Shown here: piece by piece, positions 11,688 to 21,797 of the stretch | How the letters are laid out: each line of letters begins with the position of its first letter | How positions within the stretch are numbered: position 1 is the first letter of the stretch | Position numbers and translations under genes: made by a program | Notes under the pieces: generated by a model | The model's database searches: none | Seen by the model: the letters and a program-made list of their open reading frames with translations, nothing else | Told to the model about the DNA's origin: nothing | Assembly (NCBI GenBank): GCA_021432635.1 | Contig: MU270033.1 | Span: 350,537-414,536 of the forward strand | Direction of reading: 5' to 3' | DNA length: 64,000 nucleotides | Origin: Thozetella sp. PMI_491 | Taxonomy: Eukaryota > Ascomycota > Sordariomycetes > Chaetosphaeriales > Chaetosphaeriaceae

Positions 11688-13277
11688 ATGCGGCCGCTAC
11701 GCAGGCCATTCACCTGCGCGCAATGCCTCGGCTCCCTTCTCCGCCGCCCGCAGCGGCCATTGCCCGCCCGAGCGCTCTCTCTCCCCCTCGCCTCTCGAGC
11801 TCTACACCAGACGACACGCCTCGGCCACGCCTCCGTCTCGGAGACGACCCCGCTGCCCGGCGGCCGCCCCTCTATTGCGCCTAGGGCCACGATTGACACC
11901 AAGCACATCCGCCAGAACCCCGACCTCTACAAGCAGACCTGCCTCGAGCGCAACTACCCCGCCATGGCTCCCTACCCGGCGCGCATCGTCGAGCTCTTTG
12001 CCGAGTGGAAGGCCCACCAGACCGCCACGCGCCGGCTGCGCGAGCGGGCCAATCTGGTCCGCAGCCAGCTGGCCAATCCGGCCACGTCGCGCGACGCCCA
12101 GGACGGCATCGACGCCGGCCTGCGCGGCCTGACACGCGAGCAGCTCCTTGACGAGGCCCGCGACATCAAGGCCAAGCTCAGCGGTGTAGAGGACATGGAG
12201 GCAGCTTTGACCGAGGAGATGAAGACGCTGGCGCTCGCGCTACCCAACCTGACCAGCGAAGCCACCCCGCGCGGCGAGGAGCCGCGGCTGCTGAGCTACA
12301 TCAACGACCACCCGGAGCCAGGGCCACAGCCCTCTGACCGCGTGTGGCGGTCCCACGTCCACATTGGTGCGGAGCTAGGTATCCTGGACTTCGTCGCCGG
12401 CGGGACGACGAGCGGGTGGGGGTGGTACTACCTCCTCGACGAGGCTGCGCAGCTCGAGCAGGCCCTCATCTCGTACGCGCTTGCCGCGACCACGCGGGCG
12501 GGATGGGGACAGGTCAGCCCGCCCAGCGTGGTCTACAGCCACATAGCCGCGGCATGCGGGTTCCAGCCCCGCGATGCCAACGGCGAGACGCAGATCTACA
12601 CGATCGGCCAGAGCGAGGAGGACGCAGCTCGCGGCAAGCCCGAGCTTTCCCTCGCCGCGACGGCCGAAATACCACTTGCGGGGATGAAGGCGAACGCAGT
12701 GCTGGACCTGGAAGCGCTCCCGCTGAAGCGGGTGGCCGTCTCGCGATGCTACCGCGCCGAGGCCGGCGGGCGCGGCGTCGAGACCAAGGGCCTGTACCGG
12801 GTGCACGAGTTCACCAAGGTCGAGATGTTCGCCTGGACGCTGCCCGATGCCGAAGCCACCGAGGAGATTTTCGACGAGATGATCGACCTGCAGACCGAGC
12901 TACTGGGGTCGCTGGGTCTACACTGCAGGGTGCTGGAGATGCCGAGCACGGACCTGGGGGCGTCGGCGGCGCGCAAGTGCGACATCGAGGCCTTCTTCCC
13001 CTCGCGGCAGGAGCGCAACGACGGCTGGGGCGAGGTCACCAGCGCGAGCATCTGCACTGACTATCAGTCGCGCCGACTAGCGACGCGCACCAAGATTGAC
13101 GGCAAATCTGTGTTCCCGTGGACCGTCAACGGGACGGCCCTTGCCGTGCCGCGCGTGCTGGCTGCCATCTTGGAGAACGGGTGGGACGAGCACAGCATGA
13201 CGGTCACGATACCCGAGGTGCTGAGGCCGTGGATGGATGGAAAGGAAAAAATTGGGCTCAAGCATCGGCTACGGTAG
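11688..13277 (+). CDS. Seryl-tRNA synthetase, mitochondrial
   Basis: A 529-residue class II aminoacyl-tRNA synthetase, intronless, that charges tRNA-Ser. Residues 1-~65 are rich in Arg, Leu, Ser and Ala without acidic residues until the middle, as expected of a mitochondrial presequence. A Ser-tRNA-binding helical arm follows (about 70-190: KHIRQNPDLYKQTCLERN onward). The catalytic core shows motif 2 (CYRAEAGGRGVETKGLYRVH) and motif 3 (NGTALAVPRVLAAILENG). The yeast counterpart is Dia4. A cytosolic SerRS would lack the presequence and would normally carry a basic C-terminal extension, which is absent here. The ATG at 11688 begins the presequence; a nearby out-of-frame ATG at 11648 precedes it. 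Confidence 0.93.
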   Translation: MRPLRRPFTCAQCLGSLLRRPQRPLPARALSLPLASRALHQTTRLGHASVSETTPLPGGRPSIAPRATIDTKHIRQNPDLYKQTCLERNYPAMAPYPARIVELFAEWKAHQTATRRLRERANLVRSQLANPATSRDAQDGIDAGLRGLTREQLLDEARDIKAKLSGVEDMEAALTEEMKTLALALPNLTSEATPRGEEPRLLSYINDHPEPGPQPSDRVWRSHVHIGAELGILDFVAGGTTSGWGWYYLLDEAAQLEQALISYALAATTRAGWGQVSPPSVVYSHIAAACGFQPRDANGETQIYTIGQSEEDAARGKPELSLAATAEIPLAGMKANAVLDLEALPLKRVAVSRCYRAEAGGRGVETKGLYRVHEFTKVEMFAWTLPDAEATEEIFDEMIDLQTELLGSLGLHCRVLEMPSTDLGASAARKCDIEAFFPSRQERNDGWGEVTSASICTDYQSRRLATRTKIDGKSVFPWTVNGTALAVPRVLAAILENGWDEHSMTVTIPEVLRPWMDGKEKIGLKHRLR

Positions 13278-13830
13278 TTAATGAAGAAAGGGGGGCGCTA
13301 GCGATATGCCAGTGTTTGTATCAGTATTGTAAAAAGCACCATCGAATTCTATTCACTCTGTACATGAGGCGTATGTTATTTACACGGTCCCATCCTGGGC
13401 ATGACACGAAATGGTCTACGACATTCATCACAATAGAACAGAGGCAAGGTTGTAGGGCAATATCAACTTCGTTCAGAACATGCTACGGGCCATCGACGAT
13501 CCTAAACTGCTTAGAGGGTATATGTCATACCTTCATGCAGCTTCGTTTCCCCCTTCCTGTCCCCGAATAAACAAGCAGACCAACACAGCTAGGTACCAGA
13601 CTCCAACAACCCATCAAGCACAGTTTGACCTCGGGAAAATGCCCGAGCCCGATCGGCACCAATCCATCGTCCCCAAAAGCGTTAACTAACGTACAAGAAG
13701 TGAAAAGGGGAGGGCGAGAGGAATCGATTATTCAATCTGCCAGCGACTCCTCGTCAGATAATGCCATATCCCGCGCCTGCCCACCTCGGCATTATTTTCC
13801 CTTGCATCAACGTCCATCTTCCTCGGGGCC
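13278..13830. other. Intergenic, convergent 3' ends
   Basis: The stretch lies between converging genes and should hold both 3' untranslated regions. Small open frames show no family features. Confidence 0.55.
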
Positions 13831-16800
13831 TTAGTTTTCGAAGAGGACTACCTCACCTCCGCCGCCTTCGGAGCTTACAATGCTCTCACTGCCACTGACA
13901 ATGCTCTCTGTCCCGACGTTGCTCTCCGTCCACTCGCTGCGCGTCTCGTCGTCCGAGTAATCCGAGTAGTCCTCGGTGCCAGTATAGCTCTCGGTTCCGG
14001 TTACAACGGTACCGCGGCTTGACCGCCTCAGCGTCTCGGTGTCGCTGTGGTCATCAGCGCCTTGAGCCGGGCCAGGTGGGTCCAGGTCGGGCTCCGAGTC
14101 AACGATCGACTCGGTGGAGGTGGGGACCATGCCCGCAGGCACAAGCGCGAAGGCGTCCCTGTCGTACTCGCTTCGGTGCTCCTCGTCGCTCTCGGGGAGG
14201 TTCATGTTCTCCTTGTCGCCGCCCAAGTCACCGTAGCCTTTGGCCGCCCCGGCGGCAGAAGGTCTACCTCCGGCCCAGCTCGACTTGCGGAGGGCACCAG
14301 CGCCACCGGGTGTGCGCACGCTTTGGCTGCGCTTGAAACCTCCGGCGGGGACGTTGCTGTTGATCTGGCTCAGCGACAGGATTCTGCGGGCAGAGCCGGC
14401 AGGGCTGGGCGGCGCGAGGTTCCGGTTGCCGGACATGGCCATTGCGATGGCGACGCTCTTTGGCTTGGTTTGCTTCTCAGCGCCGGCGTTATCGGCAACA
14501 GCTGCGTTGGGCTTCTTAGTCCGTTTGCGGCTCATCGCATCAGATCCGTTGGCCTTGGTGGCCTTGGTCATGAGCAAGACGCGCGAGTGGTCCATGACGC
14601 CCTCGAGTATACGCCGTTCGAGGGCCTCAGCACGAACGTCCATCTCGTGGAGCTCCTCGCGCCGGATGCGTAGTGCTGTCTCGAGCGAGGAAACGTCTCC
14701 GGCGAGGCGCATCTTCTGTCGGTTCATGGTCTCCTGTTCCCCACGTAGCTCCACGATGCTGTCCCTAAGGCGCGCTTCTTCGTCACGCAGATGGCTAAGG
14801 ATCGCCTCCTTACGCTCCTCCTCTTCGCGGAGGCGCTTCTCCCTGATCTCCTCTTCCTCACGCAGGCGGTTTGTCATCCTCTCGTGAAGAAGCTCTTCTT
14901 CCTCGCGGAGACGCTGGAGAATGGCGTCTGTGCGCTCTTCCTCTTCTCTAAGCCGTCGTTCCCTGCGCTCCTCCTCGTCCCGGATGCGGTTCTCGATGGT
15001 CTCCTTGAGCTTCTGCTCCTCTTCCCTGAGGCTCGCGAGGCTAGCTTCGACCTGTTCTTGCTGAGCTAGCTTGCGCTCGAGGCTAAGCGCCGTCTCCTGC
15101 AGCGTCTTCTCCCGATCCTCATGCTCATCAGCAATGCGCTGAGTCTGCGCGGTGAGGAACCCTGAGAGCTCTGAGGCTGTCGCATTGACCTGATTGTGGA
15201 CCTTGTCTAGCGTTTCAAGTTGTGAGAGCTGTGCGAGCGCCTTGTCTGTGACATCGCTTTGCGCAACAAGTCTGTCGAGCTTCTCGTGCACGACTGTGTC
15301 GTCATACTGTGGGATCTCAGGGAGCAGAGGCTGCTCCGGCGGCTTGGCCTCCTCGATCTTCTCCTGGATGGTGACAGTCGAGTTCTTGGAGTGCTCATAG
15401 TGTTGATCGACGATTGCGAGCACATCTTTGATGGCTTCCAGGATCTTGGGCTGGTACTCAACCACGTGGCCTTGGACGCCCTCGACGATACCGATGGCCT
15501 CCTTGACCTGGTCGCGGGTCATCTGGTGCTCTGCCTTGTCGTCGGAGTGGAGTTCGTCAGCCTTGGTGACCATGTCTTCGACGCGGTCGAAGACAGTCTT
15601 TGAGGCTTCCTCCATCTTCTCCATAGAGTCGGTAACAGCAGTTCCGAGGGTATCGATCAGAGACTTCAGCTCATCCGCGATGGCCTTGGTGCCAACCACG
15701 GCCGCCTCCATTTCGATGTCGCGGGCCTCACCCTTGGTGGCGCGCTCTTCCATGCTAGCCTGGAACTCTTCGTATTTAAGTACGAGCTCATCGATGCGTG
15801 CGTCGATCTTGCCGACGAGGGTGTCGGTCGTCTCCTGAAACTTTTCGTCCGTGTCAAGCTTGGCGCCGACGACTCCGGCCCTCGACTCTTCAAATTCGCC
15901 CTTGATCGTGTCAAACATCTCCTTCAGATCGTCACCGACGGTGGCATTCTTGGTCAGAGACTCGTTCATGGTTTCGAGAAGCTTGTTGACCGCACCCAGG
16001 CCCTCGGCACCTTCTTCCACCTTGCTCTTGATTGCACCTTGGAATTCTTCCAGGAAAGTTTTAACCTCGGTCACGCGGTCGCTGACACCCACAGTCTCAG
16101 CCTGGCGCTCCTCGAAGGCTTTAGCGTTGCTAGCGGCGTGAATGTCGAGGTGGTCTTTGAACTCCTTCACGAGCTGTTCTAGCCCCTTGAGGTCGTCCCT
16201 TGTTGGCAGAGAAGCGAGATCAGCCTTGACCATCTGTTCGACGCAGGACTTCACATCGAGACAGACTGCTTCGATGGCATCCACGTCGGTCTTGGTAACC
16301 TTCTCGGGATCCTCGAGGGCCTTCTCATGACGCTCCTTCATCTCGTCGAAGGCCGAGACGACCTGGGTAACGAGGGACTCGACGGCGTTGATGTCCTCCT
16401 TGCGAGAGAGCACGTCCATCTGGACAACAAGGTCTCCAATGCTACCCTTCGTCTCCAGGATGAGAGCTTCCAAAGTATCGATGTGGTCCTTCCGGACGGC
16501 CTGCTCTCCCTCGATGAGGTCATCAAGACAGGCCTTGGTGTTCCGGAGAATGGTCTCGATCGCCTGGACGTCCTCCCTCGACGCAGGGTCAGAGCTCGTG
16601 GGCGCGTCCTTGGTGGCCATTCCCGCAACGGACTCCTGCACATTGCGGATCATCTCTTCCATCTCGACGATGTCCTCTTTGTGAAGAGAGTCTTCCGTGG
16701 GAATAGTCGTGGGCTCCATGGCCTCGACCTTGATGCGGAGTTGAGTGATGAGCACCTCGAGGTTCTTGATGTCTTCATGCTTCAGGATATCGGCAGGGGC

Positions 16801-19800
16801 AGGGATGACCGCCTTGCTGGCCGCATCGTCGCTCACAGTAGCTAGCGCCTTGTCATTCTTGCCTTCTCCGCGAAGGCAGTCGATGTCGGATCGCACACTT
16901 TCGAGGCCTGACTTGAGAGCATCGAGAATCTCGTCATTGGCAGTCAAGTCGGTTGGCTTGTTGTGCAGCTTTTCTATGCTGGTGCGGATGTCGCCGAGTC
17001 CTTCGCTCAATGCGTCCAGTATCTCAGTCATGCCAGAGACAGGACGGGTGCTAATCTCAGTCCGGAGGCTGCTGAGCCCGTCTTGTAGAGCGTGGAGAAT
17101 CTCCTTGTAGTCGCCCTGCGGGCCAGCTGGCACAAGGGACGAATTCATGGCATCCCTCAATGCTTCTACCTCCTCCTTAAGCATGTCGCGGGAACTTGTA
17201 GCAACCAGGTCGGCAACTTCGTCCTGGAAGCTGTCGAGACGGTGAACCAAGGTGGCCATAAGCTGCTCTTGACCAGCTTGTCCAGAGACTCGCTCAACGT
17301 AGGCCACCATATCAGCACGCAGCTTCTCGAATCCGTCCTTCGTGGCGTCGAGGACTTGCTCCGTGTCCCTGCCGTTCGCAGAGACGTTCTGCTTTGACTC
17401 CTCAGAGACAGCCTTGAATTCATCCCGCATGAACTCCATAATCTCTTCTAGACGGCCCACGATCTCCTGGTTATTGCCGGAGGCGGATGGGATGAGGGCC
17501 TGGCCCGAAAGCAAATCGACATCTCGGAGGCCTTCCTTGACAGCAAGGACAAGCTCGTGGTGCGAATTCCCGGCGGGGAAGTCAAAAGATTGCAGTCCCT
17601 CTCGGACCGCGTCGATCATGTCGTCTCTGGATAGGTCGATGCTCCGGGAAGAGCTAGCAGCCGGGAGGCCGCCGAAGGACTCTATGCCCCTCTGGACTGC
17701 GTCCACCATATCTTCCTTGGAAAGCTCGGCGCCTATCGCTGATGGTGCGACGGGGAATTCGAACTCCTCCAAGCATTCTCTAACTGCCTCGAGGATTTCG
17801 TCGCGGGACAGCCCAGCCTGTGTCTCAACCCGAGGAGGCGGGAAGTGCTTGAGGCCTTCAATGACCGCCTTGAAGACCTCTTCACGCGTGGCGCCGACGG
17901 CCTGCTGTGGATGTGGGGCATAGGCCTCTAGGCCCTCCTGGAGGCAGGCGAGGATCTCATCTCGCTCAAGCCCGACATGGTGAGCCAGCTCGGGCTTGTA
18001 GGCTTCCCATGCATCCCGTATGGCATGGATGACATCATTGCGGCTTAGCTCCTGGCCGCTGCGGGTCGGCTTGTGCGCCTGTGTCTCGTGGAGTGCGGCT
18101 CGGATCGTGGTGTTGAGCCGGTCAAACTCAGCGCTCGTCTGCGCGCTCGTCGAAGAGGCAGATTGGCGGCGATGCTCACGTAGCAAGTTGTTCATGTGCT
18201 GCTTCAGCTCTTCCAGGCTCTGGTCGACAATACGAACCATTTCGGCTCCTGTAGCAGTCTCTTCTTTGCTGGAACTCTTCGTACCCATCTCATCCAGTCG
18301 TCGCCCAAGCTCTCTTCCCATGCCCAGGACTTCGCCGCGCAATTCCCGAACGAGCGCCTTGACTTCGGCGGTCAGGCCACCTCCTTGGGAGACACTGTCT
18401 TTGACAGTGCGGATGGCCTTCAGGACGTCCTCATTCACGAGGCCAGCTGGGGCCGAGGAGCGTCGGCTCTCCGCCTTCAGCAGCATGGCGGCGCGTGTAG
18501 TCATAGGTCCAGCCTCGGTGAAGCCAAGTTCCCTGGGGCGAGCACCATCGTCATCCTCGTCGAAGCTGAAGTTGCGTGAACGTCCGTAGCCTCCCCCATT
18601 ACCACCACTGCCACCCCCAGCGGCATGTACCATGGTAGTTTCCGTGTTGGCCTTTACGAATTGGATCAGTTCCTCCACCTTTGCACCGGTGGCAAGGCCG
18701 CACAGCTTGTCGGCGACCTCGGCGAGACGATCGATAAGTTTTTCCTGGCCCTCATGTGTGCCCATGTCCCGCAAAATTCTCTCGAGGATGGCAATGCTGG
18801 CTGCCGAATCGTGGCTGGCGAGTGAGGGGGTGCTAGCGGTGTCCCTATCTAGAGACGCCGAAAAGCTGTTAGGGGACGGAATCCGGGGAAGGGAGAACGG
18901 CCGCATAGCCTTGGAGATGCTAGGTGGCGGTGAGGAGGAGTGCGGCCTGGCTTCGAGCAAGAGGTGCCCGCCATATTGATCCCTGGTTCCCAGAGATGTC
19001 CTCGTCTTGTTATCCTGGATGAGGTCGCGCAGGCTCTTTCTGATATCTTCGTCCCTAGTATTGGTTGCTTCCTTCAGGCTCAGCAGGTCAGTGGCGTTGT
19101 CCCTGCTCCGACGGCTCAATTGAGACATCTCCTTCTGCAGAGAAGTGGCAATGTTGGTCAGACTCAAGATCTGGGTCGAGAGCGTCTCCAGAGACTGGGG
19201 AACGCGGACTAGCGCGTTGGAGGGGGTTGTATTCCCGTTGGTGATGTTAGCAAGAGGAGCTTCGGGCTCCTTGGGCTGTGGTGGCGTCGGGTTCGGCATG
19301 TTCTGAAGGGCCAGCATTGTGGCTGACTGAGGGGGGGTATTCTCGCCCAGGATACTTTGATGCGGACGGCGCACGATCGGCCGGACGATCGGAGTGAGGC
19401 TGGGGCCAGGTCGGGGCGACTGTACGATTGACCTCTCTTCTTTGTCGTCGGTGAAGGGATCTCGTTCTCGGTTCCGCGATGGCGTGGATGGCCGCTCGGT
19501 CTTCTCCTGTGGCCGAGGAGTCGAGTTCTGGGAGTCCCGGCCACTTTCAATCATCAAACTAAGATCCTTGACACCCGCGGGCTGGAGCGATTGCATCCGT
19601 CGATGAGAACCCCCACGGGAAGGACGCTCGGGGGCGATCTCGCTCATACGCTTGGTAAAATGCGGTACCAAGACTCCGCTGTTCTCACGTGCCTTCTCCG
19701 TCAGGGCGTTATGGGCGGCCTGGATTGCAGTTGATGTGCCGGCCCTGCTAGTGCCGACCTTCGGTGACTGAGGATTCAAGGGCAGCGGTGGTGGCGCCCG

Positions 19801-19857
19801 CTCGGGGTCTGAGCTATCCCACCTGCGCTTGTTTAGTCTCTGCCAGAGATACGACAT
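13831..19857 (-). CDS. 2008-residue coiled-coil protein with two internal repeat families
   Basis: One uninterrupted 6-kb frame. The N-terminal ~580 residues are Ser/Pro-rich and mostly disordered. Residues ~600-990 hold about ten degenerate copies of a helical module with consensus [DE][IVM][LIV]xA[VL]x[DE]G[LI] (for example RDDMIDAVREGLQSF and RDEILACLQEGLEAY). Residues ~1020-1240 hold about seven copies of a second module, [KR]xD[IV]xx[IL]Ex[LI] (KEDINAVESLV, REDVQAIETIL). Long coiled coil follows, with a highly charged REEEER-type helix at ~1600-1700 and an acidic Ser/Thr/Glu-rich tail ending VVLFEN. Similar long fungal proteins are often labelled 'chromosome segregation ATPase', but no Walker motif or SMC hinge is visible. 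It is more likely a structural scaffold; function unknown. An alternative start using an upstream exon (ATG near 20026) needs a poor AGAG acceptor and is less likely. Confidence 0.85.
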   Translation of the reverse strand: MSYLWQRLNKRRWDSSDPERAPPPLPLNPQSPKVGTSRAGTSTAIQAAHNALTEKARENSGVLVPHFTKRMSEIAPERPSRGGSHRRMQSLQPAGVKDLSLMIESGRDSQNSTPRPQEKTERPSTPSRNRERDPFTDDKEERSIVQSPRPGPSLTPIVRPIVRRPHQSILGENTPPQSATMLALQNMPNPTPPQPKEPEAPLANITNGNTTPSNALVRVPQSLETLSTQILSLTNIATSLQKEMSQLSRRSRDNATDLLSLKEATNTRDEDIRKSLRDLIQDNKTRTSLGTRDQYGGHLLLEARPHSSSPPPSISKAMRPFSLPRIPSPNSFSASLDRDTASTPSLASHDSAASIAILERILRDMGTHEGQEKLIDRLAEVADKLCGLATGAKVEELIQFVKANTETTMVHAAGGGSGGNGGGYGRSRNFSFDEDDDGARPRELGFTEAGPMTTRAAMLLKAESRRSSAPAGLVNEDVLKAIRTVKDSVSQGGGLTAEVKALVRELRGEVLGMGRELGRRLDEMGTKSSSKEETATGAEMVRIVDQSLEELKQHMNNLLREHRRQSASSTSAQTSAEFDRLNTTIRAALHETQAHKPTRSGQELSRNDVIHAIRDAWEAYKPELAHHVGLERDEILACLQEGLEAYAPHPQQAVGATREEVFKAVIEGLKHFPPPRVETQAGLSRDEILEAVRECLEEFEFPVAPSAIGAELSKEDMVDAVQRGIESFGGLPAASSSRSIDLSRDDMIDAVREGLQSFDFPAGNSHHELVLAVKEGLRDVDLLSGQALIPSASGNNQEIVGRLEEIMEFMRDEFKAVSEESKQNVSANGRDTEQVLDATKDGFEKLRADMVAYVERVSGQAGQEQLMATLVHRLDSFQDEVADLVATSSRDMLKEEVEALRDAMNSSLVPAGPQGDYKEILHALQDGLSSLRTEISTRPVSGMTEILDALSEGLGDIRTSIEKLHNKPTDLTANDEILDALKSGLESVRSDIDCLRGEGKNDKALATVSDDAASKAVIPAPADILKHEDIKNLEVLITQLRIKVEAMEPTTIPTEDSLHKEDIVEMEEMIRNVQESVAGMATKDAPTSSDPASREDVQAIETILRNTKACLDDLIEGEQAVRKDHIDTLEALILETKGSIGDLVVQMDVLSRKEDINAVESLVTQVVSAFDEMKERHEKALEDPEKVTKTDVDAIEAVCLDVKSCVEQMVKADLASLPTRDDLKGLEQLVKEFKDHLDIHAASNAKAFEERQAETVGVSDRVTEVKTFLEEFQGAIKSKVEEGAEGLGAVNKLLETMNESLTKNATVGDDLKEMFDTIKGEFEESRAGVVGAKLDTDEKFQETTDTLVGKIDARIDELVLKYEEFQASMEERATKGEARDIEMEAAVVGTKAIADELKSLIDTLGTAVTDSMEKMEEASKTVFDRVEDMVTKADELHSDDKAEHQMTRDQVKEAIGIVEGVQGHVVEYQPKILEAIKDVLAIVDQHYEHSKNSTVTIQEKIEEAKPPEQPLLPEIPQYDDTVVHEKLDRLVAQSDVTDKALAQLSQLETLDKVHNQVNATASELSGFLTAQTQRIADEHEDREKTLQETALSLERKLAQQEQVEASLASLREEEQKLKETIENRIRDEEERRERRLREEEERTDAILQRLREEEELLHERMTNRLREEEEIREKRLREEEERKEAILSHLRDEEARLRDSIVELRGEQETMNRQKMRLAGDVSSLETALRIRREELHEMDVRAEALERRILEGVMDHSRVLLMTKATKANGSDAMSRKRTKKPNAAVADNAGAEKQTKPKSVAIAMAMSGNRNLAPPSPAGSARRILSLSQINSNVPAGGFKRSQSVRTPGGAGALRKSSWAGGRPSAAGAAKGYGDLGGDKENMNLPESDEEHRSEYDRDAFALVPAGMVPTSTESIVDSEPDLDPPGPAQGADDHSDTETLRRSSRGTVVTGTESYTGTEDYSDYSDDETRSEWTESNVGTESIVSGSESIVSSEGGGGEVVLFEN

Positions 19858-20868
19858 AACGACGACGCCAACACGGCGTTGAAGCGTCCATGGCCGGCAT
19901 CGAGGAAAGAAATTTCACGTACATCGGAATCAGGGCTCGACCTTGGTCAGAAGAAGCGGAATGCTGGTGTCTCAGGGAGCGATCAGCCTCCCTGATGGCG
20001 GGCACGTCCCGCTCCACGGGAGGCATTGTGTATGGGAATTCAGTCGAAGTTCTACTGGTATGTTGATGTAGGGATCGCGCGGAATGGAAACGGGCGGCTG
20101 AGGTCGCCGTCGAATGACGCAGCCGAGACAAGAAAGAAAAAGGACGCGATGCCGGCTGGGTTAAACCTCCTCTCTGAAGAGATTAAAAACACGACGTGCA
20201 GTGGTAGGGCAGATGAGGGAAAGTCTCGGAACGGTAAGGTGGTGATCTATATGGGAATTGTTAAGTGGAGGGGGCTCGGGCACCAACAGAGACGTTGCAC
20301 TCGACCTGGCACCACTTTACGAGGTGCAAGGATGTGTTGATTGTTTTTGGTTGTCCCGAGCAACGGGCTAGCGCGACCGGGGCCCCCTGCCAATTGCGGT
20401 ACCGCCCGCCAAAACACCTTATCGATAAGCCCATCACACGTCACTGAGCTGCGCTGCAGGGTCAATCCCCCGCCAAATATTGAAACAGCGTGCCGTGGAC
20501 AAGCCTGAAATAGCCCTAGTGACCAAAAGCCTCGCAGTTTGGGATATACTGCCTGGCTGCACGCCATGTTGGTTTCTAGGTATCGTGGTTCTCAATAATA
20601 TAAGGAAAGTCTACTCTGATCCAATGCACCAATCATTTCACGGGGTTCGTGGCATGGTAGAGTTTTGTCCATCCAATTTATTGAGGTAGGAGCACCCAAG
20701 GCCACCCTCGTGTCGACCCCGGGGCTAGCCACGTGTACAAGGTGGAAAGAGCTGCCCGGGAAGGAGTCATTAGCTGAGCAGAAGCCATCTCGAAATATTA
20801 GAGCCTGTGGTTACCCAGAACACACGAGATCCAATTACCAAGATCAACTTCTCCGCCCGTGCCCAATC
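19858..20868. other. Intergenic, promoter of the coiled-coil gene
   Basis: This holds the upstream region of the 2008-residue gene and the 3' region of the YggS-type gene. A palindromic pair of GATA words lies at 20418-20429 and a GCGGTACCGC palindrome at 20396-20405. No gene is supported. Confidence 0.5.
20418..20429. promoter_or_regulatory. Palindromic double GATA-type site
   Basis: CTTATCGATAAG is a perfect 12-bp palindrome that contains CGATAAG on both strands. Fungal GATA factors of the AreA/NIT2 type bind such words, often in pairs. It lies about 560 bp upstream of the coiled-coil gene start. Binding is inferred only. Confidence 0.3.
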
Positions 20869-21797
20869 TCATACCGTAAGCTTCGCATCAGCCTTTGCGG
20901 GCCGCTGCCCAAATATAGTGCTGCCAACCCGGACCTCTCCGCTGCCCATAGCGATGGCGCCTTCGTAGTCCTCACTCATACCCATGCTCAGCTCCAGCTC
21001 GCGGTCTAAACCAAGCTCCTTAGCCACCAGATCTCGCTGCTCTCTGAGTGATACGAAGTCCTCGTTCTCATTCTCCGGCGTGGTCGCCACACTGCGCGCA
21101 ATGGCACCAATCGTCATGAGGCCTAGCAGGTTCAGGTTTGGGCACTCATCGACGATGGCTCGGCACAGCGCCACCGTGTCGGCGCCCGGGGCACATCCCG
21201 ACTTTGACTCCTCGCCAGACGTATTGACCTGGATGTGGATGTTGAGCTTGGGCACGGACGCCTCTGAGGAGATCAGCTCCCCTCGGGACTTGTCCAGCAG
21301 TTGCGCCTTCTTGAGAGTGTCGACGCTCGAGACAACCCAAAGGTTAGGAATCCGGGCTAGGTTCTTGCAGTGACCTGGCGCGATGTTAGTAAGTTCTGTG
21401 GCAGGCATGGGCGACGCGGTAGCAAAGCGAGAGGGCGTCTGTATACCCGACTGCAAGCCACCGATGAAGTGCCAGTGGATGGACTTAGGCAGGAGCTCAG
21501 CCTTTTGGCCAAGCTCCTGTGCATAGTTCTCGCCAAAGTGCAGCTGCTTCTCTGGCGCCTGGTGAAGCGCCAGGATGTCGTTCGCAGGCTTCAGCTTGGA
21601 CACGGCGACGAGCCGGACCTGGGGAGCGGCGTCAGCGCAACTCCGAACGGAGGAGGGGCAAAGTAGGACGAAGCAAGCCTTACCGACCGTCCCTTGGCGA
21701 CCGAGGCGATGCGCTCCGCGACGGACTGCAATTGGGAGATGAGGGCGCTTGCCCTCGCCGGATCTATCTTCATCTCTTGGTCGCTCATCGGTGGCAA
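20869..21797 (-). CDS. PLP homeostasis protein, YggS/PROSC family
   Basis: Two exons, 21797-21684 and 21618-20869, with a 65-nt intron (GTAAGG donor, CCCCAG acceptor) joined in phase 0, give 287 residues. The family is a single-domain fold-type III PLP-binding protein (E. coli YggS, human PLPBP, yeast YBL036C) that buffers pyridoxal phosphate rather than catalysing a known reaction. The PLP lysine is K46 in RLVAVSKLKPA, right after the splice junction. Other family marks are FGENYAQEL, the HWHFIGGLQS block (IGxLQxNK in most members), VNTSGEESKSG and ELSMGMSEDYEGAI, then GSTIFGQR near the end. Translation may begin at either of two nearby ATGs (21797 or 21785). The gene is divergent from the AA9 gene. 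Confidence 0.94.

Noticed and set aside
19862-20026. An upstream first exon for the 2008-residue protein
   Set aside because: The GTACGT donor joins the usual CAG acceptor out of phase; only a weak AGAG acceptor would fit.
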